64,000 nucleotides of DNA from Mya arenaria (Eukaryota > Mollusca > Bivalvia > Myida > Myidae). Where the stretch lies: NCBI RefSeq assembly GCF_026914265.1, contig NC_069124.1:85398915-85462914 (forward strand), read 5' to 3'. The notes below the pieces were generated by a model. The model searched no databases. It was not told where the DNA came from and saw only the letters and a list, made by a program, of their open reading frames with translations. Shown here one piece after another: positions 24,323-36,782 of this stretch; the first letter of the stretch is position 1; each line of letters begins with the position of its first letter. A program made the position numbers and the translations under genes.

Positions 24323-27300
24323 CTATGTGGAGACAATGGGTATGATAGGTGTGCTATCTATGATCTCATACAAGCCGAGCGACCCGGATCCCGTGGCTGT
24401 CACGAACACCAGCGGCCGTCCTGTCGGGCTTTGGTTACTCGGAATCATCCTGCACAAGAAAACATCCATATCACGTGACATAGTATAACTTTATTTGACC
24501 CACTGTGATTACTAATTAGACACCACTTGAAAATTACAAAAAATGGATAAATATCGGATCTTATTGCTTTTCATATATTACCCGTTAGATGATATAATCT
24601 CATCAGGTAAAAAGGGGAGTTCTTCTTTGAACACCACAATGACAACCCTGATTGACACAAAACTGCGGCGGTGTTTACCCGATGTCGGATATACGGAGGT
24701 CACCGAGCTGCTTGTTAGTATAAAGAGTGTTCCAGATGTCCTCGGACTCGCCGCTCCGTGTGATGGATTGGAACTCGGGGATTGGTTGCGTGCTAACTGT
24801 GTTCAACATGTATAGAAACAGCGTACCGGGACCGTGCGTACCCGCCACCATGTACACAGTCCCGTTATCCTCCATCACGTCCAGTCCAGAGACAAACGCA
24901 CCCTGTAAGCCAAGTTTTACATTGAAAACGTCTTAATATCAATTGGCATATATATAAAACCTAAATCTTCATCGGAGCCGGGCTTAGAATCATAAATCAT
25001 TTAGCCAAACTATTTGTTTAAACTTGATTTTGTAAATAAAAGCAGTTTTCTTCATTTAAAATCTAAAAAACTAAAGGTACTCACTCATATTTTTGTAAAA
25101 TGATTTTTTTGTATGAAGAAATAAAGCGTGGCAAATCAAAGTGTTAAAACTAAGATACTAACTGGAACCCTTCAGCAAATGTTGATATTTGCCCAAAGGT
25201 TTGAAGACCACAATTTTCAAAAGCATAAATGCTCACTTAATTATGGCTTTGATGTTGCGTGATTGATTGATTGATATTATCACTTGATTTTATCAATGTA
25301 GTGTTAAGAGGTAAAAATATCCACCATTTTGTAAGAGTCCTGGTTAATTCACACCACACTAAAAGAAAAATACTTTTTGGTTTATAACATTTTTTTCTGC
25401 AATTTCGATATCATAGAGTAAAATAATGAATAGATAAGTGTTATCAGATGCATTACTGAGTAAACTAAGTTTTGGTCCAAACACATGAGCGAATACCTTT
25501 AAATGGAGATAATTACACACTTGATACTAAAACAAATAGTGAGCATAGCTTGATCCTGTAATAAGTGAATTAAGATTGATCAAGAACTTGGGGACAATAT
25601 CTATTTAAGTGCCGTTTTCGCATATATGATTAAGATTCAGGCAACAGTGTTGAAACATTGATTTTTTTCACAATCACGTTTGACAATGTCACTCACGTCC
25701 CTGTGTGGCGTGCCCGACAGACAATGTCACTCACTGCCCTGTGTGGCGTGCCCGACAGACAATGTCACTCACTGCCCTGTGGGGGGGGCAACAGACAATG
25801 TCACTCACTACCCTGTGTGGCGTGCTCGACTGACAATGTCACTCACTGCCTAGTGTGGCGTGCCAGACTGACAATGCCACACATTGCCTAGTGCATGTGG
25901 CGTGCCAGACAGACAATGTCACTCACTGCCTTGTGCATATGGCGTACCCGACTGATAATGTCAATCACGGCCTTGTATGGTGTGGCTGACTGACTATGTC
26001 AATCACGGCCTTGTATGGTGTGACCGACCGACAATGTCAAACACGGCCTTGTATGGAGTGCCGGACTGACAATGTCAATCACGGCCTTGTATGGTGTGCC
26101 CGCCTAACAATGTCAATCACGGCCTTGTATGGTATGCCCGACTGACAATGTCAATCACGGCCTTGTATGGTGTGCCCGACTGACAATGTCAATCACGGCC
26201 TTGTATGGTGACCGACTGACAATGTCAATCATGGCATTGTATGGTATGCCCGACTGACAATGTCAATCACGGCATTGTATGGTATGCCCGACTGACAATG
26301 TCAATCACGGCCTTGTATGGTGTGCCCGACTGACAATGTCAATCACTGCCTTGTATGGTGTGCCCGACTGACAATGTCAATCATTGCCTTGTATGGTATG
26401 CCCGACTGACAATGTTAATCACTGCCTTGTATGGTGCGACCGACTGACAATGTCAATCACGGCCTTGTATGGTGTGCCCGACTGACAATGTCAATCACGG
26501 CCTTGTATAGTGTGCCTGACTGACAATGTCAATCACGGCCTTGTATGGTGTGCCCGACTGACAATGTCAATCACGGCCTTGTATGGTGTGCCCGACTGAC
26601 AATGTCAATCACTGCCTTGTATGGTGTGACCGACTGACAATGTCAATCACGGCCTTGTATTGTGTGACCGACCGACAATGTCAATCACTGACAATGTCAA
26701 TCACGGCCTTGTATGGTGTGACCGACTGACAATGTCAATCACTGACAATGTCAATCACGGCCTTGTATGGTGTGCCCGACTGACAATGTCAATCACGGCC
26801 TTGTATGGTGTGCCCGACTGTTAATGTCAATCACGGCCTTGTATGGTGTGCCCGACTGACAATGTCAATCACGGCCTTGTATGGTGAGCCCGACTGACAA
26901 TGTCAATCACGGCCTTGTATGGTGTGCCCGACTGACAATGTCAATCACGGCCTTGTATGGTGTGCCCGACTGACAATGTCAATCACTGCCTTGCATGGTA
27001 TGCCCGACTGACAATGTCAATCACGGCCTTGTATGGAGTGCCCGACTGACAATGTAAATCACGGCCTTGTATGGTGTGCCCGACTGACAATGTTCCCGAA
27101 TAACAATGCCGCTTACTGCATAGTGTGGCTTACCCGTCTGACAATGCCCCTTACTGCTTTGTATGGCGCGCCAATCTGACATTGATACTCACTGCATACT
27201 TTTGCGTGCCCGCCTAACAATGCTCACAGGTTAGCGTGACATGCCTCGATGTCTAGTGTGGTGTGCCCGACTGACAATGCCGCTTACAGCATATTTTGGT

Positions 27301-30300
27301 GTTCTCGCTTCGTGCCCGTCAGACAATGTCGCTCACAAAAGAATATGGCGTGCACGTCTGACAATGCCGCTGACACCATAGTGTGGTGCGTGCCCGCTGT
27401 CGTACCTGGTTTTCTGAGCTCGTGTCTCTGTCATTAGCCGGCGACCCCGTGGTAGCGCGGTTCGCCGCGTAGTCCGTGTTGAACAGGAAGTGGTAGTAGC
27501 TGTCCATGTACTCCTCCAATGTGCCTTCGGAATCGAAGGTTGGTGCAGCCATGTTAGTGGAGTCCCACACAGAGAAGCCGCGGCCGCCGAACATCTCCAC
27601 GTGCGTGTACCGCGGGTCAAACAAGGAGTTTCCCTCGATCGTACTGACCTGCAGCCGACCTGTAAGGCCACCAAAATATTCAACACCTCTACCATCGCAT
27701 ACATGCCATGCATTTACAAATCATAATGGTACTACCAACTGTACATATGTTACTATTGTCAAAAGAAATATATTGCCATTTAAAACGTTATGTTGTTGTT
27801 TCAGTATATTGCAATTGCAATAATATTGACAATAACCTACAATGCAACGGTCATCATGCAGGTACTCCAACCTGACGGCTGTACTCACCAAGGAACCCAT
27901 TATCTGTCATTTGGGTTTTCAGTTCCACTAGATCTGGCATCAGACTGTTCACTGAAACACAAACGCTTGTTTAAACTGAGCATATTAACTTTGTTACCAC
28001 AAACATATATATGAATATGTAAAGTCGTACATATTTGAAATAGTTATAGTGTTTTGTGTGTATTGTATGGAATAGCCGATATAACACGATAAACACCTAA
28101 GGATCTGGCGGTGATGGTATCCGTCCACGTGAAGCCGTGCAGGGCGGACGTGTATGACGTCACACCTCCCACATCAGCGGTTATCAGGTAGTTTTTACTT
28201 CCAATTTGCAGTAGTGTGATCTTGCCAGGCTGCCTCATTGACTTAAGACCCGCGTACGTCCGTCTGTGCACGCCTGAAAAAGGAAACGAAATGAGCTACC
28301 GACCAGAAACTAAACGTGCGACCTCACACGTTCAAGCACCTCTACGTAATAATGGTGGCATATTGGTTGATGAATGAAATGCTGTTTGGATTCATTGTTT
28401 CAAAGGTTTGGATAATTTAAATATCATTTAATTTAAAGCAAAGACTGTGCTTACCCCCGTCTAGGTCGCTGCAATCCACGGGCGATGTGTCCCACAACTT
28501 CTTGGGCAGCGGCGACACTTTCGTCACCTGATATGTCCGAAGATCCAAAGTCGCCACAGCGTCATTTTCCTGTTGTATCATGTAAAATCAGTAACATATT
28601 CCAGCGTACAATTACAGAACTTAGATATTCGGATATGTAAGATACATGTGCAGGAGGGCAGGAATTGACGTAAGAGGGGGCAACCTTTTGGCAAGCGGCT
28701 CTCCCTAAAAAGCTCAATGTTTATTATATAATTTTTGGCACGGGTGTTATTGGGTTATCCCCCATATTTCTTTCAAGTCAATAATGAAACTTTTGAGCAT
28801 ATTTTAATACTTCTTTCTTCGATATTGAAATAAAACCGCAAGTGCATCCCTCCATGACACGGCAAGCATAGTTTGCGGTATACACAGCGCGGTCTTACCA
28901 GAAGCGTGACCCATGCGTAGCGGCCGTCGTTGCTAATGACAACGCTCTCGGGCTCAATATCCTGCGCCACCGTCGTTGTCCCGCTGTACACGGATTTCGG
29001 AATATACCGGGACGGCGTGCGAATATTCTGGCTGCCGGTGAAAGTTAGCATTTACATAAGTAAAACAAACACCCCAAACTGCATTTTATGCTAATCATGT
29101 ATATTATATATCAAATTACGTACTAAAATAACCTTAATAATGTCCATTGGAAATCTGACCAAACTTCAATACCGCTGCTGTAAGCTTCATGCACCTACTG
29201 AACAATGTTTGTTTTTTTATATTTGCGCCCTCGGAATTCATTCAAGGATGGAAAAGGTCTGGTGCATTTACCAGCCAGAATTTATTGTATGATTATATAA
29301 ATTAGATTTTGCCAGGCCCGATGAGACTTCCATCCGGAAAATAGACTTGACCGGATTTCCTCCGACCGAATGGACTTGGACAAAGTTCCCTGCTCCAGCG
29401 TTGCCACACATAGAGTCACCAAAGTAGTCCAAAGCTGGATGCCCACTACGATGAAAGTACGTAATGACTAAGTTCTAGTTCGTGCATTCATCCAAATCAT
29501 GTAAAGTTTAGAAATGGATAAGTACTTAAAGTTTGCTTCTCCCTCGTTGAACTGCTGGAAGTCGATAGTTCTGAGAGTGGGGTCGTTGTTCCGATCGATC
29601 ACGATCACGGTGATGGAGCCCTCGGGGTTGAGGTACTGATTGGTATCGTCCTTGCCCGGCCGCCCTTCGTTTGCCACCAGCACCATATTACAGTTGGGAG
29701 TGTGCTTCAGGTCCTTCGGGTGCGCACCCACTGCGGTAATTGGCTTACAGATATTGTGTTTATGAACAAAGGGATTATATTTTTATTGCATCCATTAGGG
29801 AGAAGTAAAACATTAAATGCAGCTTTATTTGAAGTAAATAAATAACAAACTAAAATAAGTTTAAATAACCAAATCCAAACTATATTATTAGCTTTATAAC
29901 CAGCCAGTGTATGGTCGGGGTGGATGTCTGTGACGGATGAGCCGCGCGCGACAACGTCGAAGAACTGCACGTGTCCCTCAAGAACGTCCACGTGCGCAGA
30001 TAGAGCCACCGCGAGTCGACCCCCACACACGTCCACCGCCTGAGGGTTTCCCTCATGCTCCGTGAACTGATGCGTTAATATGCGCAATGGGCTGCTTGGG
30101 TTGGCCACGTCAATGGCGTGCAGTAGACGATTTCTTGTACCTGCATGGGTGAACAAATTAATGTTCCACATGGCTCTTTTTAAAAAAGTACACTCCTCGG
30201 AAACCAACAAAAGTAACATGTCAAGTAAAAGAGTTTAGGACTTTCCAATGCTTTATTTAAGTGGTGTTACTTAACAATCGGTTTAACATGATTCTAAATT

Positions 30301-30740
30301 TTAGTGGGGTGTTAGAGGGGCCGGGATGCCCCAATACCCCTACTTTCGCTAACTTAATATAGTCTGGCATCCTGACTTCATACTCGTATCAGGTATTATA
30401 TTTTGTAAAAAAATGTACTATCCTTCATCTCAATGCGAGGAATATAAATATTGTTGGCAGGACACAAAAAAAAAACGCGCATGAGACGTGGAGTTTACTC
30501 TTCATTCATACATGTAATGTAAAAGTATAAAAGTTCACCAATGACGTAGATTATGTAGTTGATATGATCGTAAGCGGCGCCGTCGGCGGCGGCATAATTA
30601 ATGCCCTGGAAGACGTCGGCACCGTTTGAGTTGATGGATGTAGGAAGTCGGGTGTAGCTGGCTCGATTCAGCGTCTTGAAACCGAGAGTACCCGGAACCA
30701 GAAAGGTTGCCAGACATAAAAGCGCCCTCGCAACAATCAT
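24323..30740 (-). CDS. MSP130-like secreted glycoprotein (choice-of-anchor I domain), 10 exons
   Basis: Homologous to sea-urchin mesenchyme-specific cell-surface glycoprotein MSP130, linked to biomineral deposition; molluscan members are thought to act in shell or skeletal matrix. Exons (minus): 30539-30740, 29901-30140, 29526-29730, 28899-29031, 28455-28569, 28097-28273, 27889-27951, 27406-27659, 24679-24902, 24323-24449. They total 1,740 nt (579 aa), all GT-AG with matching phases. Seen: hydrophobic signal MIVARALLCLATFLVPGTLG; a beta-propeller-like string including EHEGNPQAVDV, VGAHPKDLKHTP, TTVAQDIEPESV, AWVTLLENDAVATLDL, GMFGGR-type segment MFGGRGFSVWD, and C-terminal IPSNQSPTGRPLVFV. 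The usual NEGDAR and DDRSDNKGPEPE motifs of the family are degenerate (TADVGGVTSY, ANDRDTSSENQ), so metal or active-site function may be altered. No C-terminal membrane or GPI segment is obvious. Exon 3 joins exon 4 directly in phase; the open stretch at 29,280-29,460 is not needed. Confidence 0.9.
25248..25445. repeat. Dispersed repeat in MSP130-like intron 8, second copy near 56,850
   Basis: Ordered similarities to 56,838-57,058 on the same strand: gattgattgatattatcac against gattggttgattgacattatcac, cacaccacactaaaa against cacaacacactaaaa, and tctgcaatttc(g/c)atatcatagagt followed by aaaataatga. No terminal repeats are visible; it is an unclassified interspersed family. Confidence 0.7.
25678..27110. 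repeat. 38-bp minisatellite in MSP130-like intron 8
   Basis: About 37 copies of a unit containing gactgacaatgtcaatcacg and gccttgtatggtgtgccc. Units decay toward both edges. Degenerate units continue to 27,397, about 9 nt from the exon 8 donor: the minus strand reads CAG|GTACGACAGCGGGCACGC, and the array unit reads GTCAGTCGGGCACAC. Confidence 0.93.
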
Positions 30741-32690
30741 ATCGCTTCATGAAAAACATTTAAACGATATATATAAAATCACGGTTGTTCAATCCAGTTT
30801 CAAGGAGTGAATGGTATTCCGAAATACAATGTCAAAAAGGGAACTGCATCTAACTGATGTCAGATTTAAGCTGATAAATGTTAATCAAAATATACCCAAA
30901 CATTTCAACACCCTTCAAGTAAAACGACTACACCTTACCTTTGAACGTGGCGAATGGAGAATGAACGGAATAGGGACAAACCATCCTACATATATGTAAT
31001 CACTTACTAAAAGAGGGTTGTTGAATCGTTGCAAACCAATAGTCATTGCATTTATCGAGTAAACCGTGTAACAACGTCAAATAGTGAACTATTTGTGATA
31101 CAACCCGTTGTCTTATATCTTGGTCTGGGTTAAAAATGTCAAAATGCCGACCTCCGGCTCAAATTTAGAAACATTTAGTCGTTATCTAATATGAAATGTT
31201 TATGTCATCTTTAAAAGCGCTCAATACAATTTTATGCAATTCTTTTAATGCATTATCATGTTTAACTCGTTTGACTTTAATGATCAAAACCCCAAAAAGC
31301 ATATTATTTGTATATAGATAAAAATATACTAATAGGCGCTTGTTACTGGTGAAATTATATTTTCTGTTCTGTTTTGTTCGGTTCAATCAGTTAAGGACAT
31401 TTCTTACTAGATTAAGATATTCGGCACACATTTTTTTTGTTTTATTTGAGTTTATCAAGGTCTGCCCGTGCCCATTGGCAGCATTACGGCTTGACTACGC
31501 CGTGACACCATCACTTACCTTAAATTGTGTTTTAAAAATGCCATAATGATACTTGACATGATATAGAAGTGACAGCAATTCGGAGTCAAATACAGACATT
31601 GGAAGACTTGAAAAAACAGAGTGAGATACAAGATATCCGGGTGCGATACCCTAACTCCTTGCGGAGATACCTCTTGGTTTTCCTCTTCCTTGGTGTAAAG
31701 CACCGATACAACTTTACTGAGTACACCACTTTTTTAAGCACTACCCTTTAAATGCCGAGCACCAGGCAAGGGAGCTACTTGTACCAACTTTTAACATCTG
31801 TCGGTTGCACACAACCTAACTATTTAAGAAGGAATATATGGAAATAGAAACCTTGTCTGGTCTGATCCCTATATTCCATATAGCACCGATAATGTGAGGG
31901 GAAGAAACTCAAGACTACCGTAATCATACAGACCTGCATCATCAAAACTGTTGTCTGCATCGAAAGAAAGACAACAAGACCAAGTACAATTTATCAATAC
32001 TTTCATTAAAGGTTAGTATCATAATATTATTTTCATCTTTAATTTAAACAGTATTTAATCTTGTATTCAACTATGAAAATAAATCATTGTTATAAGCATC
32101 ATCACCATTGATTTTATAGCTGATATAGTACTTTTCGGATAAACATTTTTCGGATATTTTATGTGCTTTAACTCTTATTACAGTATAGGGAAATCGGCTG
32201 CAGCTCTTTGCGAAGGGAATTTAATCAATTAAATTTACACATAGAAATTTAACAAAACGTTTATAGCTTGAAACTATTTAGACTTAAACCTAAAGTGACA
32301 GATCTGTAAATTTATGTATCTGTATGTTAATGTATCTCACCTAATATCGTGAAGTCCTAAATAGATCTTATTCTACAAAGTTAACAGTCTTTTAACAGTC
32401 AGTTGCGCATGTATGTTCGCCTCGCCGTCCAACTCAGTAACACCGATATTTTACCCTAGCACCGGTGCACTCGACAGTTCCCGCTCGGGAACCGTCACGC
32501 TTATCACCCCGGTGGAGCACTCCACAGTTCCTGCTGAGGAACAACCACTACACTCCCCCCCATTTTAAAAAAGAAGTGTTGCCTTGTATTCCGTAGCCGG
32601 TGATACCAGAATGCTCCACGACTCACTGCTGGGCCGTCATGATAGTTGCTGTACCATCATGATCCTCTCGCCTCCCCTCACCCAGCTTGA
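30741..32690. other. Intergenic between MSP130-like gene and TatD-like sequence
   Basis: No supported exon. 32,420-32,600 contains cagttcc..ctcgggaac and cacagttcctgctgaggaac segments that may belong to the untranslated part of the adjoining TatD-like element. The upstream 1 kb should hold the MSP130-like promoter; I see no convincing TATA box. Confidence 0.4.
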
Positions 32691-32706
32691 GAAGAGGCAA
32701 CGCCAC

Positions 32707-34450
32707 GCCCTACTGTGGGGGCGCATACAGCCGCTTGCCATTGGCGCAAGCTAACTGTAGAATCTCCTGCCAGGACTCCGTCCTGTACCGCGCCACGGCA
32801 TTGGCCATGGTTCCCAGATGTAGTGGGCTCCCCAACTTAGCCCCTTTCGCTTTGAAAAATGGAGAGTCGGTCTCAAGCAGCAGCCGACTCGGATCCAAGG
32901 TCCGTAGTGCCTCCTTAGCTGCCCCTGAGCAACTGGCAATCAAACTTGTGTACCCGAAGCACACATTGGGGAACTCCGTCACCCATAAATCCACGGTTTC
33001 CCGATCTCTGTAAAACAATGCAGATGGATACGTTGGCTAGGCTGTACCCTTCCCTTAAGCATATACAACAGCTGCCACAGGTTGTCCTCCTGTTCCCTCG
33101 CCCTTGCATGCAACACCAGAACTTGGTCCCCCTGTAATTTAGATAATGTCCTGTCAAGAACTCTATGTTGCACATTCCACTTTTTCGGCGGCACAGTATA
33201 ATCCAACCCCACTTCTCCGAGTGCACGTACCCCTGGCAAAGCCAAACACCTTTCAAAGTTAATCCAATCTTCCTCCGAAATGTCAAAGGTTGATTTAGGG
33301 TGAATCCCTATTGCAGTCCATATGCCCCTGTCCATAAGTGCAGTAGTTAAGTCTGCACTTGGGTAAGACTTCGGGTCGCAGAACACGGCCACGCCCCCCT
33401 CCAGCTGAATAGCAAAGTCACTATCACTGGGCTGACACTCTAGCACGGTAGAAATGTCCATTACGGGAAGACGCGCCCTACTAGCCATACTGTCTAAATG
33501 AAAATGGCTGTCCCACCCAATGGGTTTCTCCAACTCCGTCACTCCCCTGAATTCCTCTCTAAGGGACGCAGTCCTCTCACCACCCAGGAGATCACACAGC
33601 ACTAGCTGCGCTCTCCAATGAACCAACGCCGCGGGAGAAGTAAGCGGAAACACATCACAAGTATCCGGAGCAGATATCCCCAAGATCTTTTGCACCCCAT
33701 CAACGCACTGGCGTTGACGCTGACTGAACATAAATGATGGACACGGTCCTATAGACATATTCACCATTCTCATGGTCCTTTCTAAGTCACTGGACCCAAT
33801 CAACATCCGGGCCATCACATTCAGCGCAGTCACTTGAATTGCGGATACCTCTTCATTCATGTGCTGATTTTCATTGAAGATACCCGGCACATGATCCTGA
33901 AATGCATGGGCACGAGACAACTGGACATCGCAGTTTGATACCACACAAAGTCCTTGCCGGCTTTTCTTCGCAGGACGCTGGTCCCTTGAAGGAGAACGGC
34001 TCTCATAATGTCTCTTTCCATAACGAGAAGAAGGCACAGGCCTTCTCTCCGCAGTACTCCTCGACTGCCCCCGTCCTCTACCCCTCACATTCCGAACTGG
34101 AGACCTAGGAGTTCAGGGTCCCGATCCTCTACCGCCACGCCTAACAGGTGACCTTTGGAGTATGGGAACTCGACCCTTTCCTCCCCCCTTCCTCGGAGAA
34201 GTTCTCAGAGCTGGCGGGTTTGCCTCAACAGTTGACGTGGAAGCTTCCGCGTCTGCCTTTTGTAGCGAGCGTCCCGGGGACACGGACAGATGTGCCATTC
34301 CCACTTCCATGTCCTGAGCAGAGGACTCCGCAGGAGCTTGTCCTCATCCAAGTCCTCTTTTTCCCTCTCTATCACGTAGGCTACACGCTCTATGTCCGGA
34401 TTATCAAGCATCCGAACATCCCTCGCCGGCATAACAATCTCATCCTTGTC
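32707..34450 (-). pseudogene. TatD-family nuclease (TATDN2-like), frameshifted, probably multicopy repeat
   Basis: TatD enzymes are metal-dependent DNases. From the N-terminus (minus): a start-like segment MADKDEIVMPARDV; an Arg/Ser/Gly-rich stretch with RSPVR repeats; CVVSNCDVQLSRAHAFQDHV, which resembles a Cys-Cys-His-His finger; then TatD motifs WDSHFHLD (HxH), VFCDP, AIGIHP, ALGEVGLDYT (Glu), VLHARARE (His), HLHCFT (His), FGYTSL, and RLLLETDSPFF (Asp). The frame is broken at about 34,330 (shift), by an in-frame TGA at 34,110-34,112, and near 33,008, where one base is missing in the Gly codon after HLHCFT so that DRETVDLWV continues in another frame. It has no introns. A retrocopy or element-borne cassette is likely; active-site residues are otherwise intact. 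An assembly indel could explain one shift but not all three lesions. Confidence 0.82.
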
Positions 34451-34561
34451 AGCCATGTCTAAAAATAGAGAATGGTATATTGAGATTTTACTGCCTACAC
34501 ACATAGCACCAGTACTTATCAATAGTAAGGGCGTCCGATGCCGTTACACCTACACATGACC

Positions 34562-34636
34562 CATGAAACCATTTGTCACAGCCGTCGCATTGAATCATGA
34601 AGCGACCTTGCCACAGCTGTGACAAATGGTTTCATG
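34562..34636. repeat. 21-bp perfect inverted repeat with 33-nt loop
   Basis: 34,562-34,582 (starts catgaaaccatttg) is the exact reverse complement of 34,616-34,636 (starts gctgtgacaaatg). It lies between the TatD-like sequence and the tRNA-like gene. It could be a mobile-element terminus or a regulatory hairpin. Confidence 0.9.
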
Positions 34637-34680
34637 AGTCCCACCGCTGCCACCAGTAAAGTAAACCTAGGAGGAAAAAT

Positions 34681-34753
34681 GTCCAGTGTGGGGCTCGAAC
34701 CCACGACCGCCGGAACACTAGCACGGCGCTCTAACCAACTGAGCTAACCGGGC
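34681..34753 (-). tRNA. tRNA-Thr(AGT)-like gene or pseudogene
   Basis: The minus strand gives 73 nt with A box TTAGCTCAGTTGG, D-stem GCTC/GAGC, anticodon loop CTAGTGT (anticodon AGT) and B box GGGTTCGAGCC, with a perfect T-stem GTGGG/CCCAC. The acceptor stem GCCCGGT/ACTGGAC has one mismatch and one G-U. The anticodon stem CCGTG/TCCGG is poorly paired. It may be a tRNA pseudogene or the head of a SINE. No CCA is encoded, as expected in eukaryotes. Confidence 0.6.
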
Positions 34754-34961
34754 GGCTGGTTCTTACCCACACACACTACAATGTAAACTTAATAGTTAAT
34801 ACTGTACTGTATACATTTTGAACTCCCCAAGTAAAAACTGCATGGGTGAGATCCTTATGCTGCTATCAAATGATATATGTAAATCTCATGTGAAAAAGTA
34901 TTTTTCTATAGCCGAAATAGTCTTTAAGAGTACTGCAACGCTCCCCATAAAGAGTTTAATA

Positions 34962-34984
34962 ATATATATATATATATATATATA
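34962..34984. repeat. (TA)n microsatellite
   Basis: Uninterrupted alternating AT run. Confidence 0.9.
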
Positions 34985-36780
34985 ATTATGACTGGTTGAA
35001 AATATCTTTTAATTTTGTGGAAAATACTATTCCCCAATCCCGGTCTCATCCACTCTCTGTTTTCAAATTTTATAGCAGTTATCAGCCATGTTTGAGACAG
35101 TGTGAATGACTGGGAGATAATAGGATTACAATTGATTAAAGTTGTTAAGAAAACAAAAACGACATATTTAAAATCAATAAAACAAATGATTAAAAAATAA
35201 ATAATTATAGGTTTTATATGAAAATAATATATGTTTTTAAAGGCGAAGATAAAAACTTTAAGTATATGCATGTATTAAAATAATTGTCATGAAGTACATA
35301 TATATGTTGTGTTTCACTGTAGGTATGTAATAAAGACACTTAAAGTTTTACTACATTTATTCTACAAGTGTATTACACGTGAGTACATCAATAGTCTAAA
35401 TCATACTGCCTCTCTGATACTTCTAGGGATTCCTCCTTGGTGCCTTAGAAGGGTGGTTACTGATTTGCATATAGAGGGTGTAGTCCATATAAACAGCTGC
35501 TTCAGAGTCTTTGACAATTTTTGTGTTGTTGACTCTATAGGGAACACAATAAATATCCAAATGTTAAAAAACGTTCCCTTTATGCGCATTATTGTGGCTA
35601 ATAGAGGATGGAGCTTCTATGCTCACAACATTAGAATATATACAAGTTTTATATTGTTATCTTATATTTTCATTCACTGATAAAATGTTTTAAGTAACTC
35701 ATTTTCTTCAGTTTTGCAATTAAACAAGCTGTAAAGGTGGTATTAAATATACTCATTTGTGTAGTCGATGTTTATTTATATATTCTTCCCCTTTACAAAC
35801 ACAGCAGAATTTTTACTCTGTGGCATGGAAGGTTTTGCATGGTTCCATCTTCATTTAGGCAGTTATATAGAAAGACTAAATAAAAGGTTTAAAAATGTGT
35901 GATCAAGTTTCATAATGCAAGCTTCTTTGTACTAACTTGGGGAATATGCAATGAAAACATTATTAGAAATAAAATTACAAAATATATTTCCTAAAACCTT
36001 TTTCCAAATAATAAACCTTAGTAAACTATTGGAAAAATGTGATATGATATGCTTAAGCATTTCGAGTAACTAAAAATGGCTGAAAATAAGAGCAGAGTAG
36101 ATAGATTTCCCCTTGGTGGACAGACACCATTTTTATTTTAATGAGGCTTGGGTAATATTCAGACTCTGTACTCTTCGAACACATGTTTTGATATTGCTCT
36201 ATGTGTTCTGTGAACATTTTAGAATTGACCATTTCTATTTGCCTTGCTTAGTAATAAATATTTGCTACAAGCCATCATTTCAGTCAAATGCTTGCTTTAG
36301 ATGGATTGAGGCACACATAGTTTCTTCTTTCCATTATCAAAATACTGTATTAAGTGGTTAAGTATATATTATCCACAGTTGAACACCCAGACATTTTAGA
36401 AGAGTAATTTTTCTGACACTTGCACCTTTAGTGACAATATCAGAGCAATAAACAGTATCGGCCTCTTAAAAAAGTGATGACAGATACGCCTGACAACAGT
36501 AGCCAAGTGACAGCGGCGGAAAACTTTGAAGTGTTAATTGTTAATCGTAGTCTCGGATGACTTTGCCAAATACTTTTTATTCTTAGTCTAATTATTTTGC
36601 TATTTTTAAATAAAAATATAACAACACTAAATGAGGAACAAATGAAAGGTACGTTCATGACTATAATATTCTGCAGATTAAAAATATTAAGATTAAGTAA
36701 CAGAAGTAAAAAGAAGAATTACTACAGAATATGAATATCAATTTCGAACCATTAGTGCTTCACCATTTTTATTTGTTTTT
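34985..36780. other. Intergenic, nothing recognised
   Basis: AT-rich unique sequence. Frames of 60-123 codons at 35,309-35,680 and 36,113-36,361 have no motifs. I call no gene. Confidence 0.4.
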
Positions 36781-36782
36781 TT

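Noticed and set aside
29280..29460. Extra MSP130 coding exon between exons 3 and 4
   Set aside because: Exons 3 and 4 already join in matching phase (AA|C) giving ANFNQNIRTPSRYIPK, which fits the family; the stretch lacks a good GT donor.
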